From: Oscillospiraceae bacterium
GTDB lineage: Bacteria > Bacillota > Clostridia > Oscillospirales > Ruminococcaceae
Assembly: GCA_016298065.1 (NCBI GenBank)
Contig: JAEDDN010000003.1
Span: 62,001 to 126,000 of the forward strand
Length of the DNA stretch: 64,000 nt
Reading direction: 5' to 3'
Positions within the stretch are counted from its first letter, which is position 1. Each line of letters opens with the position of its first letter. The notes beneath the pieces are model-generated. The model did no database searches. It saw only the letters and a program-made list of their open reading frames with translations, and had not been told where the DNA came from. Below, piece by piece: positions 8,979 through 16,753 of this stretch. Made by a program: the position numbers and the translations under genes.

Positions 8979-10210
8979 ACTCAAGCTATGATGTAATAGT
9001 TATAGGCGCAGGAGCCGCAGGTCTTATGGCGGCTCATACAGCCTCGCTTTACGGCAAAAGGGTACTGCTTATCGAAAAAAACGACCGTGTCGGCAAAAAG
9101 CTTATGATTACGGGCAAGGGACGCTGTAACGTCACAAATAACTGCGATGTGAGCACAGTACTTAATAATGTAACTGTAAACAATAAGTTTTTATATAGCT
9201 CGCTTAACCGTTTTTCGCCTGCCGATACTATGGCGTATTTTGAAAATGCGGGAGTAGAGCTTAAAACCGAGCGAGGAAACAGGGTATTCCCCCAGTCAGA
9301 CAAGGCAAAAGATATAGTCGACGCCTTAAAAAATAATGTTCGCTCCACAGGCGTAGAGATATTAAACGATACCGTTATAAGCGTGCTTTGTGATGAGAAT
9401 GTATGCACAGGCGTAGAATGTAAAAATACCGGCGTTCACACTTCAAAATCGGTTATCCTCGCAACAGGCGGCAAATCCTATTCCGCCACAGGCTCAAACG
9501 GCGAGGGGTATTTAATGGCAAAACGCTTAGGGCATAATATCGTTACGCCAAAGCCCTCGCTTGTGCCGATAGTGACTAAAGAGGATTTTTGTAAAAAAGC
9601 ACAGGGGCTATCCTTAAAAAATGTAAGGCTTGATTTATTTGACGCAAAGCTTCAAAAAAATCTTTACAGCGAGCTCGGCGAAATGCTTTTTACTCATTTC
9701 GGAGTTTCCGGACCGCTTGTTTTGTCTGCCTCGGCGCATATAAAGGATATTCAGCAAAACAGGTATAAACTAAAAATCGATTTAAAGCCTGCCCTTAGTG
9801 AACAAAAGCTTGACGAGCGCATATTAAGAGATTTTAGCGAAAACCTAAACCGTGATTTTCAAAATAGCTTAGGAGCTTTACTGCCACGCAAGCTTATACC
9901 GGTAATAATAACGCTATCGGGTATACCGTTTGACATAAAGGTAAACCAGATAACCAAAAATATGAGAGAAAATCTTGTGAGGGTTATAAAATGCCTTGAA
10001 CTTACGGTTAAGGAGTTTAGACCGATAGAGGAGGCTATTATAACTTCGGGAGGAATTGACACAAGTCAGATAAACCCAAAAACCATGGAGTCAAAACTTG
10101 TATCGGGGTTATTTTTTGCAGGCGAGATAATAGACGTAGACGCATATACCGGCGGGTTTAATTTGCAGATAGCTTTTTCTACAGGCTTTGTATCAGGCGA
10201 AAACTCATAA
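8975..10210 (+). CDS. NAD(P)/FAD-dependent oxidoreductase, HI0933/YhiN (BaiN-like) family
   Basis: Flavoprotein of 411 aa. The N-terminal dinucleotide fold is VIVIGAGAAGLMAAHTA, followed by the family signature VGKKLMITGKGRCNVTN. A second FAD contact is VILATGGKSY. The C-terminus GLFFAGEIIDVDAYTGGFN is diagnostic for the YhiN group. The start is TTG at 8975, with GAGGA 9-13 nt upstream and a 4-nt overlap with the RpiR stop. Physiological substrate is unknown for most members; a BaiN-like bile-acid role has been proposed for some gut relatives, but sequence alone does not support that here. Confidence 0.92.
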   Translation: MNSSYDVIVIGAGAAGLMAAHTASLYGKRVLLIEKNDRVGKKLMITGKGRCNVTNNCDVSTVLNNVTVNNKFLYSSLNRFSPADTMAYFENAGVELKTERGNRVFPQSDKAKDIVDALKNNVRSTGVEILNDTVISVLCDENVCTGVECKNTGVHTSKSVILATGGKSYSATGSNGEGYLMAKRLGHNIVTPKPSLVPIVTKEDFCKKAQGLSLKNVRLDLFDAKLQKNLYSELGEMLFTHFGVSGPLVLSASAHIKDIQQNRYKLKIDLKPALSEQKLDERILRDFSENLNRDFQNSLGALLPRKLIPVIITLSGIPFDIKVNQITKNMRENLVRVIKCLELTVKEFRPIEEAIITSGGIDTSQINPKTMESKLVSGLFFAGEIIDVDAYTGGFNLQIAFSTGFVSGENS

Positions 10211-10273
10211 ATGCGTTGGGCAATATAACTTAAAAAGTCTGTAAAATTTATATAATATAACCTTACGATTTTA

Positions 10274-10282
10274 TGGTATAAT
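10274..10282 (+). promoter_or_regulatory. Extended -10 promoter candidate for cmk
   Basis: TGGTATAAT is an extended -10 element with no good -35 box. It lies 64 nt before the cmk start and after the YhiN-family gene. Confidence 0.5.
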
Positions 10283-10345
10283 TATTTTAATAAGCGTGTA
10301 AGAGGGCTTGGTTTAAACTCTTGCATATAAAAAAGGAGATAGTTT

Positions 10346-11014
10346 ATGAAGGCTGTTGCCATCGACGGACCTGCCGGAGCAGGTAAAAGCACAATATCGA
10401 GAATAACTGCAAAAAAGCTCGGCTTTATATATGTTGACACCGGAGCCTTATACAGAACGGTAGGCTATGCTATGGATAGCAAAAATGTTTCGGTACAAGA
10501 TACCCAAGGCGTAAAAAATGCGCTAAAGGATATAAATATAGAACTAAAATTTATAGATAACGAGCAAAGGGTATTTTTAAACGGCGAGGACGTTTCGGAT
10601 AAGATAAGAACGCCAAAAGTATCAATGCTTGCGTCGGATTTTTCTGCCCTTTCGCCTGTCAGAGAGTTTTTGTTTGATCTGCAAAGAGATATTGCAAAAA
10701 AGCAAAACGTCATAATGGACGGGCGTGACATAGGCACGCTTGTTTTACCGAATGCAGATATAAAAATATTTCTTACCGCTACTCCTGAAGACAGAGCAAA
10801 GAGAAGATATAACGAATTTGTGGAAAAGGGAGTTCCCGTAGAGTTTGATAAGCTCCTTGAGGAGATAAAACAGCGTGACTATAACGATTCCCATAGAGCC
10901 GTAGCTCCCTTAAAGCAAGCAGACGACGCCTTGCTTGTAGATACTACAGGCAACACTTTAGAGGAATCTATTAACCTGCTTTTTGATATAATTTCAAAAA
11001 GATTGGGGCTTTAA
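10346..11014 (+). CDS. cmk: Cytidylate kinase
   Basis: Phosphorylates CMP and dCMP to the diphosphates using ATP. The P-loop IDGPAGAGKSTI is at the N-terminus, followed by YVDTGALYRTVGYA, the substrate site MDGRDIGTLVLPNADIKIFLTA, and the lid region RAKRRYNEF. The ending RDYNDSHRAVAPLKQADDALLVDTT is typical. The length, 222 aa, is standard. An AAAAAGGAGA site precedes ATG. It begins the conserved Clostridia block cmk-plsC-ispH/rpsA. Confidence 0.97.
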   Translation: MKAVAIDGPAGAGKSTISRITAKKLGFIYVDTGALYRTVGYAMDSKNVSVQDTQGVKNALKDINIELKFIDNEQRVFLNGEDVSDKIRTPKVSMLASDFSALSPVREFLFDLQRDIAKKQNVIMDGRDIGTLVLPNADIKIFLTATPEDRAKRRYNEFVEKGVPVEFDKLLEEIKQRDYNDSHRAVAPLKQADDALLVDTTGNTLEESINLLFDIISKRLGL

Positions 11015-11034
11015 AAAATATCGGAGGCATTTAA

Positions 11035-11637
11035 TTGACAAAGTTTTACCGTTTTTGCAGAGGCGTATGCAAATTTTTGTTTCACATAGCTTATAAAACC
11101 GAAGTTTACGGAAGCGAAAATTTGCCCGAGTCGGGTGGATATATACTGGCGTCTAACCACAAATCCTTTTTCGACCCGCCGCTTATAGGAATGACAATAA
11201 ATAAACAGCTTTTCTTTATGGCTAAGGAATATCTTTTCAACATAAAAGTGTTAGGCGCTATCATCAGAAAGCTTGGGGCTTTTCCCGTTTCAAAGGGAAA
11301 CGGCGAGCAGGCTATATTAACTGCGATTGACGTTTTAAATAAGGGAAATATACTCGGCATTTTCCCTGAGGGCACAAGAATTAAGACCGATCAGCTCGGA
11401 CGTTTTAAATCCGGCGTAATTGTAATTGCGGCTCAAACGGGAGCAGACGTTATACCCGTAGCCCTGCGCTATCAAAGACGTCATTTCAGACGCAACAAAG
11501 CCATAGTAAGCTACGGTACGCTTATTAAAAACAGCGATTTGGGAATTGATATGAACGCCCCACGCACAATAAGGAATGCGTCGACGCTTATAAAGGGCGA
11601 AATAGCAAAACAACTGGAGGATATTAAATGCAAATAA
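11035..11637 (+). CDS. plsC: 1-acyl-sn-glycerol-3-phosphate acyltransferase
   Basis: Membrane-associated acyltransferase that makes phosphatidic acid. Motif I is SNHKSFFDPPLIG (NHxxxxD). Motif II is around LGAFPVSKG. Motif III is FPEGTR, and motif IV the GADVIPVAL region. The length, 200 aa, is normal. The start is TTG at 11035, 8 nt after TCGGAGG. The 3' end overlaps ispH/rpsA by 10 nt, so translation is probably coupled. Confidence 0.94.
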   Translation: MTKFYRFCRGVCKFLFHIAYKTEVYGSENLPESGGYILASNHKSFFDPPLIGMTINKQLFFMAKEYLFNIKVLGAIIRKLGAFPVSKGNGEQAILTAIDVLNKGNILGIFPEGTRIKTDQLGRFKSGVIVIAAQTGADVIPVALRYQRRHFRRNKAIVSYGTLIKNSDLGIDMNAPRTIRNASTLIKGEIAKQLEDIKCK

Positions 11638-13757
11638 CCGTTGCCAAAACCGCAGGCTTTTGCTTTGGCGTTGACAGGGCGGTAAATTTGGTTTATAAGC
11701 TTACCGAAACTCAAAAAAACGTAAAGACCTTAGGTCCTATTATCCATAACCCTCAAATAGTCGAGGATTTAAAAAACAAAAATGTTGACATAATAGCTTC
11801 GCCTGATGAAGCAAAAAGCGAAGATACAGTGGTTATCCGTTCGCACGGCGTAGGTAATGACGTTTACGATACCTTAAATAAGCTTAATATAAACTATGTG
11901 GACGCAACCTGTCCTTTTGTTTCAAAGATACATAAAATAGTAAGCGAAAAATCAGCCGAAGGGTATATCGTCATAATTGCAGGAGATAAAAATCACCCCG
12001 AGGTTTTGGGTATAAAGGGACATTGTAAGGGCGAGTGTTACGTTATAAAGGACGAGTTTGAACTTAAGGATTTGCTTGAAAATGTCTTAAAAGACGCTCA
12101 GAAAAAGGCAATTTTGGTTGCGCAGACGACTTATAACACAAAATTTTGGGCAAATTGCGTTAAAAGTACAAAAAAACTATATACAAATCTGATTTTTTTT
12201 GATACAATATGTAATGCGACAAATGAACGCCAGCAGGAAGCGGTAGAGCTTGCAAAGAAAAATGACGTTATGGTTGTCGTTGGTGGACGAGATAGCTCTA
12301 ACACCAAAAAATTAAAGGAAGTTTGCGAAAAATACGCAACAACTTACTTAATTGAAACCGCCGAAGAACTAAAAAATATTGAACTCAACAATGCTTTAAG
12401 TGTCGGCGTTACGGCAGGTGCCTCTACACCTGCTTATATAATCAAGGAGGTTTTACAAACCATGAGTGAAATGGCAAACAACAAGGAAGAGCTTAATTTT
12501 GAGCAGTTGCTGGAGGAATCTTTAGAAACCGGCAAATTATATAATGGGAAAAGAGTCAAGGGTATTGTTACTACAGTGCTTGCAAACGAAATACACGTTG
12601 ACGTAAACGCTAAGCAATCCGGTATCGTGCCGTTAGACGAACTCACAGACGATCCTACACAAAAGCCGGAAGATATCGTTAAAAAGGGAGACGAGCTTGA
12701 CCTTATCGTATTAAAGGTTAACGATCAAGAGGGCATAGTAACTCTCAGCAAGAAAAGATGCGACGCTTTGGCAGGATATGACGTTATCTGTAAGGCTTAT
12801 GAAGAAGGTACTGCTTTAGAGGGCGTTGTAACAAACGTTGTAAGAGGCGGCGTACTTGTACTTTCAAATTCAGTTAAGGTATTTATTCCTGCTTCACAGG
12901 TTTCCGACAAAAGAATAGAGGATTTAAACACACTCTTAAAGCAACAGGTTACCTTTAAAATTTTAGAAGTAAACGAAAAACGTTCAAGAGCCTTAGGCTC
13001 TGTAAGAGCTTACTTAAACGAAGGCAAAAAGGAATTGGAAGAACAGTTCTGGAACAATGTCGAGGTAGGAAATACATATAAAGGCGAGGTTAAATCTCTT
13101 ACCTCTTACGGTGCTTTTGTTGACTTAGGCGGCGTTGACGGTATGATTCACATTACCGAGCTTTCTTGGACTAAGATAAAGCACCCGTCGGAAATAGTAA
13201 ATGTCGGCGATGTTGTCGAGGTTTATGTAAAGGACGTAGACAAAGAGAAGAAGAGAATTTCCTTAGGCTATAAAAAATCAGAGGACAATCCTTGGGAGAT
13301 TTTTGTTAATACATATAAGGTTGACGATGTTGTTAAGGTTAAAATCGTAAGCTTTACCGCTTACGGAGCTTTCGCAACAATTATTCCGGGTGTTGACGGC
13401 TTAATCCACATCTCTCAAATAGCTAACCAAAGAGTTGAAAAGATTGCCGACATTTTGGAAGTAGGTCAAGAGGTTGAGGTAAAGATTATCGACATCAACT
13501 CTGACAGCAAGCGTGTAAGCCTTTCTATGAGAGCTTTGCTCCCTGAAGAAGAGCAGAAAATCGTAAAGGACGAAGCGGGCGAGCAACAAGCAGAAGAAGC
13601 TGTAGAACAAACAGCCGAGGTATCGGAGGAATCCGCAAATGAAGAAGTTAAAGAGGTTGCCGAAGAAGCTAAAGAAATCGCTGAAGAAATCACAGAAGAA
13701 ACAGCGCAGGAGACTAAGGAGACTGAAACTGCTGACGAAGCTGATGCTCAGGAATAA
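11628..13757 (+). CDS. ispH/rpsA: Fusion: 4-hydroxy-3-methylbut-2-enyl diphosphate reductase (IspH) and ribosomal protein S1
   Basis: The N-terminal ~278 residues are IspH, the last enzyme of the MEP isoprenoid pathway. Its 4Fe-4S cysteines are visible in TAGFCFGVD, VDATCPFVSKIHK and FDTICNATNERQ, and the active-site segment is RSHGVG. Residues ~300-640 hold four S1 RNA-binding domains, each with the G.V....YGAFV-type core; the third contains SYGAFVDLGGVDGMIHI. The last ~70 residues are Glu/Ala-rich and disordered. Fused IspH-S1 proteins are known in several Clostridia. An internal ribosome site at the junction could also yield free S1 (see separate entry). It ends the cmk-plsC operon and is closed by a terminator. 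Confidence 0.96.
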   Translation: MQITVAKTAGFCFGVDRAVNLVYKLTETQKNVKTLGPIIHNPQIVEDLKNKNVDIIASPDEAKSEDTVVIRSHGVGNDVYDTLNKLNINYVDATCPFVSKIHKIVSEKSAEGYIVIIAGDKNHPEVLGIKGHCKGECYVIKDEFELKDLLENVLKDAQKKAILVAQTTYNTKFWANCVKSTKKLYTNLIFFDTICNATNERQQEAVELAKKNDVMVVVGGRDSSNTKKLKEVCEKYATTYLIETAEELKNIELNNALSVGVTAGASTPAYIIKEVLQTMSEMANNKEELNFEQLLEESLETGKLYNGKRVKGIVTTVLANEIHVDVNAKQSGIVPLDELTDDPTQKPEDIVKKGDELDLIVLKVNDQEGIVTLSKKRCDALAGYDVICKAYEEGTALEGVVTNVVRGGVLVLSNSVKVFIPASQVSDKRIEDLNTLLKQQVTFKILEVNEKRSRALGSVRAYLNEGKKELEEQFWNNVEVGNTYKGEVKSLTSYGAFVDLGGVDGMIHITELSWTKIKHPSEIVNVGDVVEVYVKDVDKEKKRISLGYKKSEDNPWEIFVNTYKVDDVVKVKIVSFTAYGAFATIIPGVDGLIHISQIANQRVEKIADILEVGQEVEVKIIDINSDSKRVSLSMRALLPEEEQKIVKDEAGEQQAEEAVEQTAEVSEESANEEVKEVAEEAKEIAEEITEETAQETKETETADEADAQE
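12444..12464 (+). promoter_or_regulatory. Internal ribosome-binding site and ATG at the IspH/S1 junction
   Basis: AAGGAGG at 12444-12450 is followed 11 nt later by an in-frame ATG at 12462. That codon is residue 279 of the fusion, at the boundary between the IspH domain and the S1 part, and would start a 431-aa stand-alone S1 beginning MSEMANNKEEL. Whether it is used is inference; the perfect core and its location make chance less likely. Confidence 0.5.
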
Positions 13758-13778
13758 AAAATTAAAGTAAAATAATTT

Positions 13779-13816
13779 AACCGACCGCACACTTAAAAGT
13801 GCGGTCGGTTTTTCTT
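13779..13816. terminator. Bidirectional terminator between ispH/rpsA and tadA
   Basis: AACCGACCGCACACTT pairs with AAGTGCGGTCGGTT around a 2-4 nt loop, followed by TTTTCTT. It lies between the converging stops. Confidence 0.9.
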
Positions 13817-14267
13817 ATTTTGCCCTTAGCTTTGAGAAAAACTGTTTTAAGATATCGCTGCATTCTTCCTTTAAAATTCCGCTTTTAACGTAGGGCTTGT
13901 GGTTATAATCAAGCTCAAACAAATTTATCACCGAGCCTACCGAGCCTGCCTTTTTATCGTCCGCACCGTATACCACACGCTTTATGCGGGAATTTATAAT
14001 TGCGCCTGCGCACATAGGGCAAGGTTCTAAGGTTACATATAATGTACAATCCGAAAGTCGCCAGCTTTTTAAAGCTTCACACGCCGCTTGAATGCATATA
14101 AGTTCTGCATGTGCGGTGGCTGAGGTGTTTTTTTCTCTTAGATTGTGAGAAACACTTATAACCTCACCGTCTTTTACAATTACGGCTCCCACAGGCACCT
14201 CGCCTTCGTCAAAAGCAAGCCTTGCTTCGTTTAACGCTAAGCTCATAAAATATTCGTCGTTTGTCAT
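13815..14267 (-). CDS. tadA: tRNA adenosine(34) deaminase TadA
   Basis: Converts A34 to inosine in the wobble position of tRNA-Arg(ACG). The zinc-deaminase motifs are HAELICIQ (His ligand and catalytic Glu) and LEPCPMCAGAI (two Cys ligands). The loop after it, INSRIKRVVYGADDKKAG, matches the TadA class and not cytidine deaminases. The length, 150 aa, is normal. It lies 12 nt downstream of the CPBP-family gene and probably shares its transcript. Confidence 0.95.
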   Translation of the reverse strand: MTNDEYFMSLALNEARLAFDEGEVPVGAVIVKDGEVISVSHNLREKNTSATAHAELICIQAACEALKSWRLSDCTLYVTLEPCPMCAGAIINSRIKRVVYGADDKKAGSVGSVINLFELDYNHKPYVKSGILKEECSDILKQFFSKLRAK

Positions 14268-14279
14268 AAACCTTATCCT

Positions 14280-15302
14280 TTAATCTATAAATTCTATATA
14301 CCTAAGCATATTTACACACGAAATAACGATTATCACCCAGATAAATACATTTGAGAAAAAAAGCGATATTTTCATACGGTTTGTGAGATTTGTTTCTGTG
14401 CTTGTGACTATAAAAGCGCTTTTATCTTTTTTGGAATGAAATATAAAGCCTATTGTCGCAAGCAGTATTAAAACAAGGTACAGAATAAGTATTAAAAGCC
14501 GTGAGCTTGCTACGCCTGATGAGCAGAGGATACACTCCGCTAAGCTTAGGACTTTTACAACAAAACTGCTTATTATCGGAACTATTATGCTTTGCGAGCG
14601 AAGAGCCATATATGCTAACATAAGCCCCGGCAAAACACTGCAAGCCATATCGTCAATTTTGGTATTTACAATCACAAAAAGAAAGGTAGAAACAAAAACC
14701 GCTGTAATGTCGCCGAATTTTCTAAATGTCCTTAAAATAATGCCGTGAAAAAGCATTTCCTCAAGAAACGCAGGGATAATTGTCACCAAAACAAAAAATA
14801 AAACAAAAGACAATGTACCTTGCGGTATTGAGTAGCTTTCGGGAATAACGGAAATATTCCAAAGACTAACTGAGCTTTTAAAAAGGCTTGTTAATATTTT
14901 CGATAATGCATATATACCTGCAATAAAGATAATTGAGTATCGCATAGAATACGGATAAGGCTTTTTAAACATACCTTTAAAGGATACCTGTCCTTTAAAC
15001 GCAACAAGCAAAAATAAAATCGGAAGCCCCAAATAAATAATATTAAATAAAAAGTCGGATAAAGTGCTGTCTAAAAAACTTTGTGTAATCGCAACGCCGA
15101 ATAAAGATAAAGCCTTAATTAAAGCCTTTTTGGCAAACGAGCGTAAAAACATTAAAAACAAAATCGCAATAAAGGTTATATTGTAGCACATTATAAGCGA
15201 TTTTTTCTCATTTTGTTTTGGTGTTTGAGGAACAAACCCAAGCCCGTTTATGTAAACATATCCGCTTTGAGCATAGTAAGTATTATTTTGATTTTTGCTC
15301 AT
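14280..15302 (-). CDS. CPBP-family intramembrane protein with degenerate catalytic motifs
   Basis: Polytopic membrane protein of 340 aa with about eight hydrophobic segments after a ~35-residue cytoplasmic N-terminus. Motif 1 of the CPBP/Abi (Rce1-like) metalloprotease family is present as PAFLEEMLFHGII. The usual motif 2 histidine (F..AH) is replaced: the matching place reads LFVIVNTKI. The motif 3 histidine (H..N) is also missing, the place reading PIISSFVVKVL. It may therefore be a non-catalytic member. It is transcribed with tadA. An AAAGGAGGA ribosome site precedes ATG. Confidence in the family is good, in activity low. Confidence 0.8.
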   Translation of the reverse strand: MSKNQNNTYYAQSGYVYINGLGFVPQTPKQNEKKSLIMCYNITFIAILFLMFLRSFAKKALIKALSLFGVAITQSFLDSTLSDFLFNIIYLGLPILFLLVAFKGQVSFKGMFKKPYPYSMRYSIIFIAGIYALSKILTSLFKSSVSLWNISVIPESYSIPQGTLSFVLFFVLVTIIPAFLEEMLFHGIILRTFRKFGDITAVFVSTFLFVIVNTKIDDMACSVLPGLMLAYMALRSQSIIVPIISSFVVKVLSLAECILCSSGVASSRLLILILYLVLILLATIGFIFHSKKDKSAFIVTSTETNLTNRMKISLFFSNVFIWVIIVISCVNMLRYIEFID

Positions 15303-15369
15303 AAAGGCTGTTCCTCCTTTTTAATATACTTTAAAGACATCTGAAAGCCTTGATAAAAATACCATTAAA

Positions 15370-15398
15370 ATTATATCATAATAAAAAATAGGAGTAAA
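15370..15398 (-). promoter_or_regulatory. Promoter candidate for the CPBP-tadA operon
   Basis: On the minus strand TTTACT and TATAAT are separated by 17 bp, about 70 bp before the CPBP start codon. Confidence 0.5.
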
Positions 15399-15429
15399 CA
15401 AAGTCACTAAAAGTTTACATTTTAGACAC

Positions 15430-15458
15430 TTGAATATTAAAATCCCTACTGATATAAT
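15430..15458 (+). promoter_or_regulatory. Sigma-A-type promoter for the RING-like gene
   Basis: TTGAAT at 15430-15435, 17-bp spacer, TATAAT at 15453-15458, about 50 bp before ATG 15508. Confidence 0.75.
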
Positions 15459-15507
15459 TTTTATTGACGACAAAAGTAATTATTAAAAAGGTAGAGTGAT
15501 TTAGGTA

Positions 15508-16476
15508 ATGGAGAAATTTAAAGACGCCGTTTGCCCTATATGTGAAAAGCCGTTTGACGACGGCGAGCAGATAGCGGTATGCCCCGAATGCGGAGCGCCT
15601 TATCATAAAAAGTGTATAGATGTAACCGGCAAGTGTATTTTCGACAACCTGCACAGCGAGGGCAAAAGCTGGACAAATCCAAATGAAAAAGCGTCTGCCG
15701 AAAGCGAAAATCCAAATAAGAAGATATGCTCTCGTTGCGGAAGCGCAAATCCTGCAAGCGGTCTTTTTTGCGAAAATTGCGGAAATCCTTTAAACAGTCC
15801 GCAAAACGCTTATTATCAGAATACGCAAAATAACGCCCAAAACTTCCAAAACGTGTACGGTCAGTATGGCTTTAATACACAGGGCTTCGGTATGTTTGCC
15901 TCTCCCTTCGGCAACGTAAATCCCGACGAAGAGTTAAACGGAATAAAGGTTAAGGATTATTCGGTTTTCATAGGTCAAAATATGCATTATTTTGTGCCTA
16001 AGTTTAAAAATATGGCGCTTAAAATAGGACGAGCAGGTTTTAATTTTGCGGCTATGCTGTTCGGCGGATTTTATTTTCTTTACCGTAAAATGTACGGTAT
16101 AGGTATTTTGCTTTTAATATGGTTTGCGGTGCTTAGAATACCCGATTTTCTTTATAGCATAGATTATGCAAGACAAATGCTCGATTCGAGCGTAGAATTG
16201 TTATTTGACCAAAACACTCTCGAGTCACTTTCGATGTTAACGACTATTCCTTATTATTTAACGCATCTGCTGTGCGGATTTTTTGCAAACAGACTTTATT
16301 TCTCGCATTCGGTACGCTCTATAAAGAAAATAAATAGCTTAAATTTAAATACACAAGATTATGTGCTTTCTCTCAGAAAAAAGGGAGGCGTTGTTCAAAA
16401 CCTTGTGCTTATAGTGTTTGTAGTTTATTTTCTGATTTCGTTTGTAATGGCCTTTGCGCTTATGTATACGATGTAA
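15508..16476 (+). CDS. RING-like / zinc-ribbon membrane protein with DUF2628-like region
   Basis: Protein of 322 aa with three parts. Residues 9-49 show C9-x2-C12, C25-x2-C28, H33-x2-C36, C43 and H49, a spacing like the prokaryotic RING (Prok-RING/treble-clef) domains described in bacterial membrane proteins. Residues ~72-95 are a second zinc ribbon (C-x2-C ... C-x2-C in CSRCGSANPASGLFCENCG). A Gln/Asn-rich linker follows, then residues ~165-320 with four hydrophobic segments that resemble DUF2628 (FNFAAMLFGGFYFLYRKMYG). The metal-binding heads are probably cytoplasmic. It lies just upstream of the SPFH/zinc-ribbon/TPM cluster, but a terminator and a new promoter separate them. The function is unknown; an E3-ligase role should not be assumed. 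Confidence 0.75.
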   Translation: MEKFKDAVCPICEKPFDDGEQIAVCPECGAPYHKKCIDVTGKCIFDNLHSEGKSWTNPNEKASAESENPNKKICSRCGSANPASGLFCENCGNPLNSPQNAYYQNTQNNAQNFQNVYGQYGFNTQGFGMFASPFGNVNPDEELNGIKVKDYSVFIGQNMHYFVPKFKNMALKIGRAGFNFAAMLFGGFYFLYRKMYGIGILLLIWFAVLRIPDFLYSIDYARQMLDSSVELLFDQNTLESLSMLTTIPYYLTHLLCGFFANRLYFSHSVRSIKKINSLNLNTQDYVLSLRKKGGVVQNLVLIVFVVYFLISFVMAFALMYTM

Positions 16477-16481
16477 AAATA

Positions 16482-16512
16482 CCCTGTCTTATTTAAGACA
16501 GGGCACTTTTAT
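16482..16512 (+). terminator. Terminator after the RING-like gene
   Basis: CCCTGTCTT-ATTT-AAGACAGGG hairpin, followed by a modest T-run. It starts 6 nt after the stop codon. Confidence 0.8.
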
Positions 16513-16750
16513 GCCTTTTTGATGCGTGATATTAAGGCTAAAAAATACATATAATAGTTTTTGAAAATTTAATATTTAAATTTATGCTAAAAAGTATAAA
16601 TTTTCAAACGAATTACTTTTTTTGTCGAAATATCACTTGATAAAATTATTGTAATATGCTATTATTTTATTAGTAGTTCACAAAAAATTAACTTATACAT
16701 AACATTTTATATGTTTTTTGTAAATTGCCTATGGATAAGGACGGTGCATT
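16513..16750 (+). promoter_or_regulatory. AT-rich intergenic region with a 12-bp inverted repeat and a promoter
   Basis: No gene is seen here. TTTGAAAATTTA at 16560-16571 is repeated in inverse orientation at 16597-16608, with 25 nt between. Downstream, TTGATA at 16637-16642 and TATTAT at 16660-16665 are 17 bp apart. The promoter serves the cluster that starts at about 16754; the inverted repeat upstream of it could be a regulator site. Confidence 0.6.
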
Positions 16751-16753
16751 AAG

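Noticed and set aside
13401..13790. Minus-strand frame opposite the S1 tail
   Set aside because: Shadow of the Glu/Ala-rich coding region; rich in Phe/Ser/Leu as expected from antisense.
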